A stretch of 7,786 bases of DNA from Fimbriimonadaceae bacterium (GCA_947447315.1 CANFJD010000132.1:1-7786), one strand, 5' to 3'. Positions 1 through 6,124 are shown, counted from the first letter of the stretch. The notes: generated from the sequence alone by a model not told the origin. Made by a program: numbers and translations.

Positions 1-349
1 GAACCCGCACCTTGTCCTTCAAGATGGTGGTCCAGTTATCGAACATCGCGCGGGCGTGGACTTCGGGCTGGCCTTGGTCTACGGCCATGATGTTGTCGCC
101 GCCGAAAACGAACGCCTCGGGTCGGTAGCTATTTGCCTTGTCGAACGCCTTGCGGACTCGCGCCCAGTGGCGGGTGGTCTTGGCGGGATCAGGATCGCCG
201 GGGGCCGGGGCGGGCACGTGGGCGTCGGTGAAAAAGCATATGCGCTTCGATCCTCGCGCCACCGGGGCCGCGGTGGGCAAAGCCGATGCGAGCGGGGTGA
301 GGGCAAGCGAGCCGATTCCCGTCAGGACGTCGCGACGGGTGACGGGCAT
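1..349 (-). CDS. Tat-exported calcineurin-like metallophosphoesterase (C-terminus cut by window edge)
   Basis: The first 116 residues of a gene that continues past the left edge are visible. The N-terminus looks like a twin-arginine signal: TRRDVL at residues 4-9, a short hydrophobic stretch (about 11-24) and a possible ASA cleavage site at 21-23. The mature part begins like a calcineurin-type phosphoesterase: the first metal motif DxH is FTDAHV (D42, H44) and the second is FGGDN (D85, N86). The later GNHD/E and histidine motifs would lie outside the window. Family knowledge suggests a two-metal phosphoesterase acting outside the cytoplasm, probably on phosphomonoesters or diesters; the substrate is not readable. 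An in-frame TAA four codons upstream makes the ATG at 349 the first possible start. There is no clear Shine-Dalgarno. It lies 34 nt downstream of the DUF429 gene and is probably the last visible member of the exporter operon. Confidence 0.8.
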   Translation of the reverse strand, partial: MPVTRRDVLTGIGSLALTPLASALPTAAPVARGSKRICFFTDAHVPAPAPGDPDPAKTTRHWARVRKAFDKANSYRPEAFVFGGDNIMAVDQGQPEVHARAMFDNWTTILKDKVRV

Positions 350-362
350 GCGGAATGATTAC

Positions 363-383
363 CCGGAAACTATGGAATTCCGG
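363..383 (-). other. Small hairpin between DUF429 stop and phosphoesterase start
   Basis: CCGGAA (363-368) and TTCCGG (378-383) are perfect 6-bp inverted arms with a 9-nt loop. The hairpin starts directly after the DUF429 stop codon and ends about 14 nt before the phosphoesterase ATG. There is no U-tract, so it is not a standard terminator. It could be an RNA processing or stability element, or chance. Confidence 0.4.
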
Positions 384-1163
384 TTAAGGGAGGGGAATCC
401 AACCTTCTAGCAGGTCGATCTCGGCGGGGAACCCGTTCTGGTAGGCGTAGGCGGCTTGCAGGGCGCAGAGGGCGGCGTCGAGGGTATCGCCGGTGGGATC
501 GTCGATCATCGCCGTAAAGTCGGCAGCGATGACCGTGAGACCGAATCGATTCTCGCTTTGGATTACCCGGACGGCACGTTCGCGATTGCACCGATGGCAG
601 CAGGTTTGCTTTTTCGGTGTGTCGGATTTGTACTTGCGTTCGCCGATAAGGATGTCCATGACCGCGCCGGGATAGGCTTCGATGGCGGTTCGTTCACCGG
701 GGGTTTGCATCGGGAGGCAACGGACATCCGCCCGGCGTAAGCGCGGCACACCTTCCCAAAACATCATGGCAACGGGGACACCGTACTGCATCTGGGGGCT
801 GCAGGAACGGCAATGGGCGTCGGTGGTGCGGAGGTGGTGGCGATCTCCGGCGACGCGCTCCCGCGTGTAATCTGCCAGCTGCTTTCGCCACGTGAGTTTT
901 TCCGGCGGCAACTGGTCGATGAATGCCTCCCAATCGGTCGGCAAGCCGGAATTCTCGATGAATTTTCGAGACTGGGAAAATGGAAGGTCGAAACCGCCAA
1001 ACCACGGCCCCGGGCAACGCAGGAACGCGTCGAACTCCGCCCAATCGGTGATTTTGACTTCGGACTGAATGCGAAGTTGAGAACCTTCCAGTTCGCCCAT
1101 CGCGGCCGTAATTGGTTTACGACGAGAAGGGGTCGACGTGAAATCGACCCCGATGATCTGCAC
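384..1163 (-). CDS. DUF429 family protein (predicted RNase H-like nuclease)
   Basis: This 259-residue protein has the DUF429 layout: GVDFTS at residues 5-10 (D7), FDLPF at 58-62 (D59), MFWEGVPRLR at about 134-143, EAYPG at 162-166 (E162), KYKSDTPKKQT at about 177-187, and GDTLDAALCALQAA near the end (D226, D229), closing with LEGWI. The acidic residues sit where this RNase H-like fold is predicted to hold its catalytic carboxylates, but no reaction is firmly established for the family. Two Cys/His clusters, HCRSC (117-121) and CCHRC (188-192), stand out. The start is GTG at 1163, only 3 nt after the permease stop; starting later would lose the GVDFT strand. A purine-rich GAGAGGA lies somewhat far upstream, within the permease coding end, so translational coupling is likely. 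It appears to belong to the exporter operon by position rather than by obvious function. Confidence 0.85.
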   Translation of the reverse strand: MQIIGVDFTSTPSRRKPITAAMGELEGSQLRIQSEVKITDWAEFDAFLRCPGPWFGGFDLPFSQSRKFIENSGLPTDWEAFIDQLPPEKLTWRKQLADYTRERVAGDRHHLRTTDAHCRSCSPQMQYGVPVAMMFWEGVPRLRRADVRCLPMQTPGERTAIEAYPGAVMDILIGERKYKSDTPKKQTCCHRCNRERAVRVIQSENRFGLTVIAADFTAMIDDPTGDTLDAALCALQAAYAYQNGFPAEIDLLEGWIPLP

Positions 1164-1166
1164 AGG

Positions 1167-1928
1167 TTATTCCGCGTCCTCTCGGGCGACGTACTCGTTG
1201 TTATTGAACCAGTAGCCGCCAAGGATCAGGCAGAACAGGGTGAAACCCACCATCGCCGCCCACCCAATCAAGGGCGTGATTTCGGCCGCGGAACGACCAC
1301 CGGCAAAGGCGCTGATGGCACTGTTGGTAGCGTCGCGCTTGGCGGCCTGAGTGATGCCGGTGAGGTAGCTGTTGATGCTCACCCAAAACATGTTGCCCGG
1401 CAGGTTTGGAATTCCGGTTTCCCAACCGAAGGCGAACATGAGGCAGATGGTCATGGCCTTGTGGATGAACAGGCTAATGAGGGTGAAGAAGGCCGTGTAA
1501 GCAAAGGCCCCCGCCACTAGCGCCGCCGCATCGATGGGAACCTGCTGCCACGAGGCTCCACCGCACGCCGCAGCGACCGCCAACAGCGATAGCAGCGAGA
1601 TGAAGGCAACCGCAACAATAGCGGCCAGGGTGCGAGCCAACAGAATTTGCGGCCGCGGCATCGGCCGGGTGAGCAGATAGACGATCGTCTTCTGCTCCAC
1701 TTCGGCCCCAATGACTTGCAGGGCAAAAATGGCCGCCGCCAGCATTTGGATGCGGTACAGGATGATGTTGCTCATCAACAAGTAGATCGCATCGGGCTTG
1801 CTACTCGGGTTCAGCGACACGATGGTGCGACCCATGACGAACAGCACCACGGCAAGTACGGTCCACACCAGCAGTCGGCGGGGGCGCAGAAAGTCGGCGA
1901 GGGTGGATTGGAACAGATATAGCGTCAT
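1167..1928 (-). CDS. ABC-2 type transporter permease (second exporter of the operon)
   Basis: This 253-residue integral membrane protein has about six hydrophobic segments (roughly residues 18-38, 58-76, 97-121, 132-155, 158-170 and 217-241). After the second segment comes the ABC-2 permease signature, acidic residue then KTIVYLLTRPMPR (about 80-92), which matches the usual E-x-x-T-x-x-x-L-x-x-P-x-x-R loop that contacts the ATPase. It would form the membrane channel for the ATPase encoded immediately upstream (1930-2847). The in-frame reading extends upstream to 2081, but the ATG at 1928 is preferred: it has GGAGG six nt before it, it is 1 nt from the upstream stop, and the extra residues would be the ATPase gene read in another frame. 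There is no large extracellular domain, so this is a bare ABC-2 permease rather than an ABC3/MacB type. The substrate is unknown. Confidence 0.9.
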   Translation of the reverse strand: MTLYLFQSTLADFLRPRRLLVWTVLAVVLFVMGRTIVSLNPSSKPDAIYLLMSNIILYRIQMLAAAIFALQVIGAEVEQKTIVYLLTRPMPRPQILLARTLAAIVAVAFISLLSLLAVAAACGGASWQQVPIDAAALVAGAFAYTAFFTLISLFIHKAMTICLMFAFGWETGIPNLPGNMFWVSINSYLTGITQAAKRDATNSAISAFAGGRSAAEITPLIGWAAMVGFTLFCLILGGYWFNNNEYVAREDAE

Positions 1929-1929
1929 A

Positions 1930-2847
1930 TTAGGCCTCCACCAGATATCCAAAGATGGATTCGAGGTTATTATCGGGGCTGGAGAAGCCCTCGATGGGCA
2001 AGTTTTCATCCAGCACCAATTGCGGGATAAAGTCGTAAAACTTCCCGGGCTCGCGGGTCTGCACTTCCAGCGCGTCGCCACGCGGATCGAACTCGACCTT
2101 CAGGACGAACGGCAGCGAGACGAGCCGTTCCGCCACGCGACGCGGCTCGTGGCTTTCCACCCGCACCCGGTGGGGATACTTGTCGATCAATTCCCGGATC
2201 ACCCCGAGATCACCGCTGGCCAACAGGCGGCCCCGGTTCAGCAGCAGAATGGAGCGGGTCATCTGCTCAACTTCGAACAGAATGTGCGAACTGACGAGAA
2301 TGGTCTTGCCTTGGTTCGCAAGATCGCCGAGTAGGTTGATGAACTCACGGCGACCGACGGGATCGAGACCGTTCAGGGGTTCATCCAGCAAGATGGCCTG
2401 GGGATCGTGAACCATGGCCTGGGCCAGTTTGATGCGCTGCCGCATACCCTTGGAGTAGCCGGCAATCTTCTTATCGGCACGATCGGCCATGCCAACCTCG
2501 GCGAGGACGCGTTCGGCACGGGCTTTCGCCTCGGTGGCAGAGAATCCCGTGAGACGCGCCAAGTGGGTGACAAACTTTCGGCCCGACCAGTGCTCGTAGA
2601 AGTCGTCGATTTCGGGGCAGTATCCCAGCTTTCGGTAGACGTTCGGGTTGCCAAAGACCGATTCACCATCCACCATTACGCTGCCGGTGGTGGGCTGCAT
2701 TTGTCCCGTGATGAGGCGCATGAGGGTGCTCTTCCCGGCGCCGTTCATGCCAAGAAGCGCCGTGACCCCGGGGCCGATTTCGCACGTAACGTCGTTGACG
2801 CCCATCACTTGCCCGTACCATCGTGAGGCGTTTTGGAGTTGGATCAT
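1930..2847 (-). CDS. ABC transporter ATP-binding protein (second exporter of the operon)
   Basis: This is a complete nucleotide-binding subunit of 305 residues: Walker A GMNGAGKST (33-41), a Q-loop region GYCPEID in which Glu replaces the usual Gln (E79, common in the CcmA/NatA-like exporter group), signature YSKGMRQR (131-138), Walker B AILLDEP (151-157), D-loop NGLDPVGR, and H-loop SSH (H188). A C-terminal extension of about 90 residues ends in NNLESIFGYL, the counterpart of the SLEDxFL ending of ABC-2 ATPases. It would hydrolyse ATP at the inner membrane face to drive the permease encoded next (1167-1928). An upstream in-frame start exists, but the ATG at 2847 is better: GGAGGT lies six nt before it, it overlaps the preceding permease stop as ATGA, and MIQLQNASRWYG is a normal family N-terminus. 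The substrate is not identifiable. Confidence 0.94.
   Translation of the reverse strand: MIQLQNASRWYGQVMGVNDVTCEIGPGVTALLGMNGAGKSTLMRLITGQMQPTTGSVMVDGESVFGNPNVYRKLGYCPEIDDFYEHWSGRKFVTHLARLTGFSATEAKARAERVLAEVGMADRADKKIAGYSKGMRQRIKLAQAMVHDPQAILLDEPLNGLDPVGRREFINLLGDLANQGKTILVSSHILFEVEQMTRSILLLNRGRLLASGDLGVIRELIDKYPHRVRVESHEPRRVAERLVSLPFVLKVEFDPRGDALEVQTREPGKFYDFIPQLVLDENLPIEGFSSPDNNLESIFGYLVEA
1935..1939 (-). promoter_or_regulatory. Shine-Dalgarno GGAGG for the second permease
   Basis: GGAGG lies six nt before the ATG at 1928 and inside the final codons of the upstream ATPase gene. It fixes the permease start and indicates translational coupling. Confidence 0.85.
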
Positions 2848-3803
2848 CCCACCACCTCCACCGCGCGAATGCGTCGCCAAGTGAGGAATGCGCTTCCGGC
2901 GATAATCGCCAAAAGTATCAACGATATGGCCAGCAGGGGCGGAGCGGGCACCGGCAAATTGGCCTCGGCTCCGCGCTGCCCACCCACGAACGGGCGGGAC
3001 CCTCGAGTATCGAGAATGGCCTTGCAGAATCCGATCTGCAGACCGTCGATGCTGCCGTAAAACAGATGCTTTACCGGCTCGGGTGCTTTCCCGTCGGCCG
3101 TGGCCCAGGTGATGGACATGGCGACGGTGAAGAAGTTGGTGATGAAGTACATGGCGGCATAGGTGGCGCCGGCCACGCGTCCCTGATCAAACATAGAACT
3201 GACCGCGAGTACCAGCGCCGAATGAAATGCGGCAGACATAAGAATGACCACCAACATCTGCGGAAGCAGCCAAGGCGCATCGCGCAGGAATCCGTACTGG
3301 TTAAAGCTGAGGGCGCAGTAACCGTAAAACAGAATGGTGGGGACGGCGAGAATGACAAAGATGGGGACAAAGATTCCCACAAACTTGCCGATCAGGTAGT
3401 CCAGCTTGGTGCACGGTCGGCTGAGATAGACCAGCAGGGCGCGGGATCGGTTGTCGTTGGCGATGGCACCGGCTCCTAGCACCAGCGTGACCAGTAGCAG
3501 AGGCAATTGGGCGAACGAGAAGCCATGCAAGAACTGGTCCTTCCAGACAACATTCTTCATGATGCCTTCCATGATCCGGTTCCCCGCTTCGCTGTTCCCG
3601 CCGCTACCGCCCTGGTTCACAAAGAACAGCACGATGATCATGGCCAGGTAGTACCAAGCGGAAACGAAGGAAAGCACTTGCAGATTTCGCTTCTTGCTCG
3701 CGAGCAGGATGCCTTGCTTGGCGATGACCCACCAGCGATAACGGGCCGCAAACAGCGGACCGTCGTAGTCGCGATAACTTACGTCGGCAATTGGGCTGGC
3801 CAT
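2844..3803 (-). CDS. ABC-2 type transporter permease (first exporter of the operon)
   Basis: This 319-residue membrane protein has a cytoplasmic N-terminus (SYRDYDGPL, about residues 9-17) and about six membrane segments (roughly 43-62, 96-116, 138-162, 177-203, 209-233 and 286-309). A loop after the second segment reads NDNRSRALLVYLSRPCTKLDY (about 116-136), the ABC-2 permease motif that couples to the ATPase. A glycine/serine-rich outer loop (GGSGGN, 65-70) follows the first segment. It most likely pairs with the ATPase encoded just upstream (3803-4771). Its ATG overlaps that gene's stop by one base (TAATG), with GGAGGT eight nt upstream. Its own TGA overlaps the next ATPase start as ATGA. 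It is longer than the other permease and not obviously a recent duplicate of it. The substrate is unknown. Confidence 0.9.
   Translation of the reverse strand: MASPIADVSYRDYDGPLFAARYRWWVIAKQGILLASKKRNLQVLSFVSAWYYLAMIIVLFFVNQGGSGGNSEAGNRIMEGIMKNVVWKDQFLHGFSFAQLPLLLVTLVLGAGAIANDNRSRALLVYLSRPCTKLDYLIGKFVGIFVPIFVILAVPTILFYGYCALSFNQYGFLRDAPWLLPQMLVVILMSAAFHSALVLAVSSMFDQGRVAGATYAAMYFITNFFTVAMSITWATADGKAPEPVKHLFYGSIDGLQIGFCKAILDTRGSRPFVGGQRGAEANLPVPAPPLLAISLILLAIIAGSAFLTWRRIRAVEVVG
2854..2859 (-). promoter_or_regulatory. Shine-Dalgarno GGAGGT for the second ATPase
   Basis: GGAGGT lies six nt before the ATG at 2847, within the last codons of the first permease. It supports that start over the upstream in-frame one. 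Confidence 0.85.
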
Positions 3804-4771
3804 TACTGAGCACCTCCGGTTGCGGTGGTGGCGTGCAGGATGTGAGGCGGTTCTCCGGGCTGGACGGCATCGAGGAAGGCATCTTCTAGCGATCGCTCCG
3901 CCACGCGAAATCCGCGGATTTGGGCGTTGGTGGCCCGGGCGGCAGCCTGCACGGTGATATGAGCCTGGCGAACATCGCCGGCTAATTGGACCCGATAAAT
4001 ATTATTCTTCGGGGGTCCCACTACAGCGCCAATTTCCATTAATCTGGAGGCGAAAGCGTTGTTTGGCTCACGGACTTCCACATCCAGCGGTTGGCCCTGA
4101 ATGGCCTTTAGCTCTTGAATGGTGCCCGTGGCGCGCAACTGACCTTTCATCACCACGACGACGCGGTCGCAGACCCGCTCAATGTCGCGCAGTACGTGGC
4201 TGGAAACCAGGACGTTGACGCCTTTACCGTGGGAGATACTTCGGATGAGGTCTAGCATCTCTTCGCGACCGCGCGGGTCCAGACCATTGGTGGGTTCGTC
4301 GAGAAATAACACTTTGGGGCCATGAACGAGCGCCTGAGCCAGCTTGATGCGTTGTTTCATGCCGGTGGAGTAGGTCTCAACATTACGGTATCGCGCTTCG
4401 CCGAGCCCACAGTGTTCTAGAACTTCGTGCGCGCGCCGAATCGCTTGGGCCGACGGCATCCCGGCCAATTCTCCCGCGTAGGCAACGAACGAGACGGCGG
4501 TCATTCCCGGGATATGACAATCTTGCTCGGGCATCAGTCCGATTTTCTGGCGGATAGACGGTCCGCTACTAACGACATCATCTCCTAAGATTCGTGCCGT
4601 ACCCGATTGCGGCTGCACAAACCCAAGAAGGGTCTTAATTAGGGTCGTCTTTCCGGCGCCATTGGGCCCGAGCAGCCCGGTGCAGCCTTCGGGAATCTCG
4701 CAACTAAAGTCATTCAACGCGGTGAATGACCCGTACTGGACGGTTAGGTGGCTAACTTCAACTACATTCAC
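3803..4771 (-). CDS. ABC transporter ATP-binding protein (first exporter, first gene of the operon)
   Basis: This 322-residue ATPase has Walker A GPNGAGKTT (35-43), a Q-loop region GLMPEQD (E82 in the Gln position, Q83 next), signature YSTGMKQR (134-141), Walker B VLFLDEP (154-160), D-loop NGLDPRGR and H-loop SSH (H192). The C-terminal domain ends in SLEDAFLDAV (294-303), typical of ABC-2 exporter ATPases, followed by a 19-residue tail. It would power the permease encoded at 2844-3803. The only start that keeps the first beta strand is GTG at 4771; an ATG four bases downstream is out of frame and closes at once. No Shine-Dalgarno precedes it, but TAAAGT lies nine nt upstream, suggesting a leaderless transcript. 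It shares long identical blocks with the second ATPase around the signature and Walker B, as related but clearly diverged paralogues would. Confidence 0.94.
   Translation of the reverse strand: MNVVEVSHLTVQYGSFTALNDFSCEIPEGCTGLLGPNGAGKTTLIKTLLGFVQPQSGTARILGDDVVSSGPSIRQKIGLMPEQDCHIPGMTAVSFVAYAGELAGMPSAQAIRRAHEVLEHCGLGEARYRNVETYSTGMKQRIKLAQALVHGPKVLFLDEPTNGLDPRGREEMLDLIRSISHGKGVNVLVSSHVLRDIERVCDRVVVVMKGQLRATGTIQELKAIQGQPLDVEVREPNNAFASRLMEIGAVVGPPKNNIYRVQLAGDVRQAHITVQAAARATNAQIRGFRVAERSLEDAFLDAVQPGEPPHILHATTATGGAQ
3812..3817 (-). promoter_or_regulatory. Shine-Dalgarno GGAGGT for the first permease
   Basis: GGAGGT lies eight nt before the ATG at 3803, inside the end of the upstream ATPase gene. 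Confidence 0.85.
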
Positions 4772-4780
4772 GGGTGGGTA

Positions 4781-4786
4781 ACTTTA
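4781..4786 (-). promoter_or_regulatory. Putative -10 box (TAAAGT) of the exporter operon
   Basis: Reading the minus strand, TAAAGT matches the TANNNT pattern and ends nine nt before the GTG at 4771. No good -35 is visible at 16-18 bp. The spacing would place transcription start at or next to the start codon. It is supported mainly by the same layout at two neighbouring genes. Confidence 0.4.
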
Positions 4787-4801
4787 GCGCAAATCCGGCT
4801 G

Positions 4802-4819
4802 ACCGATGGGCCAATCGGT
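4802..4819. promoter_or_regulatory. 18-bp imperfect palindrome, candidate operator
   Basis: ACCGATGGGCCAATCGGT is self-complementary in eight of nine base pairs. Its 6-bp outer arms (4802-4807 and 4814-4819) are perfect. It lies centrally in the 62-bp divergent region, touching the possible ndk -10 box and covering the -35 zone of the exporter operon. A dimeric regulator bound here could control both directions. No known regulator consensus is recognised. Confidence 0.45.
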
Positions 4820-4824
4820 ACACT
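4819..4824 (+). promoter_or_regulatory. Putative -10 box (TACACT) of ndk
   Basis: TACACT matches TATAAT at four of six positions and fits TANNNT. It ends nine nt before the ndk ATG, which implies a leaderless or nearly leaderless mRNA. The nearest -35-like sequence, CTGACC at 4799-4804, is only 14 bp away and is not convincing. Confidence 0.4.
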
Positions 4825-4833
4825 TAGCAACCG

Positions 4834-5247
4834 ATGGAAACCACATTGGTCCTAATTAAGCCCGGCGGAGTGCAGCGCAACCTTATTGGAGAAATTGTCT
4901 CCCGAATCGAGCGACGCGGTCTGAAAGTTACCGGTCTCAAGCTGATTCACGCCGCTCAGGAAACGGTGGAAGCCCACTATGCCGAGCACCGCGAGCGCCC
5001 GTTCTTTGGCAGCGTGGTTTCGTATTTGGTTTCGGGTCCAATCGTGGCTTTGGCCGTTACGGGCGACAACTCGGTGAAGGCAATCCGTGCGATGATGGGA
5101 GCGACCAACCCGATTGACGCAACTCCCGGTACCGTTCGCGGCGACCTAGCGTTGAGCATTGAAGACAACCTGGTGCACAGCTCCAGCGACCCCGAAGCGG
5201 CGGCCGCCGAGCTGGCTCTGTGGTTCCCGGAAGGCACGTTCGCCTAA
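4834..5247 (+). CDS. ndk: Nucleoside diphosphate kinase
   Basis: Ndk transfers the gamma-phosphate between nucleoside tri- and diphosphates through a phosphohistidine, balancing cytoplasmic (d)NTP pools. The 137-residue length is normal. Expected residues are present: K9 in LIKPGGVQR, Y49 in AHYAEH, F57 in RPFFGS, R85, T91 in GATNP, R102 in GTVRGD, N112, and catalytic H115 in NLVHSSSD. The C-terminal AELALWF helix is also typical. Two positions differ from the commonest sequence: KPDG is KPGG here, and the HGSDS after the catalytic histidine is HSSSD. Neither removes a catalytic residue. The gene stands alone on the plus strand, divergent from the exporter operon and convergent with the isomerase gene nine nt away. 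No Shine-Dalgarno precedes the ATG. Confidence 0.97.
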   Translation: METTLVLIKPGGVQRNLIGEIVSRIERRGLKVTGLKLIHAAQETVEAHYAEHRERPFFGSVVSYLVSGPIVALAVTGDNSVKAIRAMMGATNPIDATPGTVRGDLALSIEDNLVHSSSDPEAAAAELALWFPEGTFA

Positions 5248-5250
5248 CCG

Positions 5251-5275
5251 TCTAGCCTAGATTCTTTTATCTAGG
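5251..5275. other. Nested CTAG dyads at the ndk/isomerase convergence
   Basis: TCTAGCCTAGA (5251-5261) is a perfect 5+1+5 palindrome. Overlapping it, CCTAGAT (5256-5262) pairs with ATCTAGG (5269-5275) around a six-nt TCTTTT loop. The block spans the 9-nt gap and the isomerase stop codon. There is no U-tract on either strand, so as a bidirectional terminator it would be weak. Confidence 0.4.
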
Positions 5276-6048
5276 TATTCAGCGGTCGCGGCGAGGGCTT
5301 TCCACGGATCGCCTTCGCCACCGTTCACCGCCGTGTACGGACCCTGATAGTCCACTGCCGCCAAGATTTGCAGACATTTGTCGTAATCTTCGGCGGCAAT
5401 TTTATTGGTGCCAGGTAGGAAATCACATTTAGCGTGGGAGTAGGTTGCCAAGTGAGCGATGGCGGCAAGGCGATCATATTTGTCGGCACCGTTCCAATTT
5501 CCAAAGTCGAAACAGAGCTTCAGCTCTGGCACCTGGGCGAATACTTCGATGACGTCATCGGGATTAGCCAACACGTCGAACCAGTTCTCGGTGCTGATTT
5601 CGATACCCGGTACGGCTTGGTGGAGAGCCGCGAACCGCTCAGCCGTTACCTTGATGGCGTCATCAGTACGGGTTTTGCCGCCGATCACGCGGATACGCTG
5701 CGCACCGAGGTCCACGGCGAACTTCGCCCACTCGGCAATCCAGGCGGCGTCGCGATCTCCGGTTTCGGGGTGCGTCCAATCGCCTTCATCAATGAGCAGG
5801 CATCCGAGTCGCAAACCGTGCTTGGCTAATACCATCCGCGGGGATTTATCGCCGAAAGCCATATGAAAGTGGCAGAGCTCCACATGCTCGTAACCCAGTT
5901 CAAGAACGTCCTCCAAAACCTCGGGAAGCGTTTGCTCACCCGTCCCCTTAGCGGCCGTCCCGCGAGTGGTCAGGGAGGCGGGCGCGTTGGGGAACGTCTC
6001 CTTAAGGGCCCGGTGCAACGTCCAGGTGGATACGCCAATTCTATTCAC
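5257..6048 (-). CDS. Sugar phosphate isomerase/epimerase-like TIM barrel
   Basis: This 263-residue protein (from the preferred start) has the COG1082 / xylose isomerase-like TIM barrel pattern. It begins with NRIGVSTWTLHRAL and contains YEHVELCHFH, then the metal-ligand candidates E in ISTENW, D in CFDFGNWNG, H in TYSHAKCD and a final E in NGGEGDPW. Such enzymes use a divalent metal for isomerisation or epimerisation of sugars or inositols in the cytoplasm; the substrate cannot be told from sequence. The frame stays open to a GTG at 6081, but GTG at 6048 is preferred. It starts directly before the first barrel strand and has TATCAT exactly seven nt upstream, while the longer start would begin right on the tail of the upstream terminator. 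Neither start has a Shine-Dalgarno. The gene faces ndk and appears to be a single-gene unit. Confidence 0.85.
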   Translation of the reverse strand: MNRIGVSTWTLHRALKETFPNAPASLTTRGTAAKGTGEQTLPEVLEDVLELGYEHVELCHFHMAFGDKSPRMVLAKHGLRLGCLLIDEGDWTHPETGDRDAAWIAEWAKFAVDLGAQRIRVIGGKTRTDDAIKVTAERFAALHQAVPGIEISTENWFDVLANPDDVIEVFAQVPELKLCFDFGNWNGADKYDRLAAIAHLATYSHAKCDFLPGTNKIAAEDYDKCLQILAAVDYQGPYTAVNGGEGDPWKALAATAEYLDKRI

Positions 6049-6055
6049 GTGGATG

Positions 6056-6061
6056 ATGATA
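6056..6061 (-). promoter_or_regulatory. Putative -10 box (TATCAT) of the isomerase gene
   Basis: TATCAT on the minus strand matches TATAAT at five of six positions and ends seven nt before the GTG at 6048, the classical leaderless spacing. No -35 is evident: the expected place holds the end of the terminator's U-tract region. Confidence 0.45.
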
Positions 6062-6093
6062 CACGCGAAGGGAAATCTCACTGACCCAAAACA

Positions 6094-6124
6094 AAAACAG
6101 CTCCCTATGATAGGGAGCTGTTTT
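6094..6124 (-). terminator. Intrinsic terminator of the secreted-protein gene
   Basis: A perfect 14-bp stem (6094-6107 with 6111-6124) closes a three-nt loop. On the minus strand it is followed by TTTTGTTTT, a good U-tract. It begins about 22 nt after the stop codon of the secreted-protein gene and separates it from the isomerase gene. Read on the plus strand the tail is shorter (TTTTACTAT), so it may also stop antisense transcription. Confidence 0.92.

Noticed and set aside
813..1520. 235-codon open frame on the plus strand
   Set aside because: It lies opposite the DUF429 and permease genes, which have clear families and operon spacing; its translation shows no recognisable domain. It is a shadow frame.
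1929..2081. N-terminal extension of the second permease to an upstream in-frame start
   Set aside because: It would overlap the ATPase coding region out of frame for 150 bases, and the internal ATG at 1928 has a proper GGAGG site.
2823..3479. 218-codon open frame on the plus strand
   Set aside because: It is fully antisense to the first ABC permease and the ATPase start. Its composition is low-complexity and charged, as expected from the reverse of membrane-protein codons.
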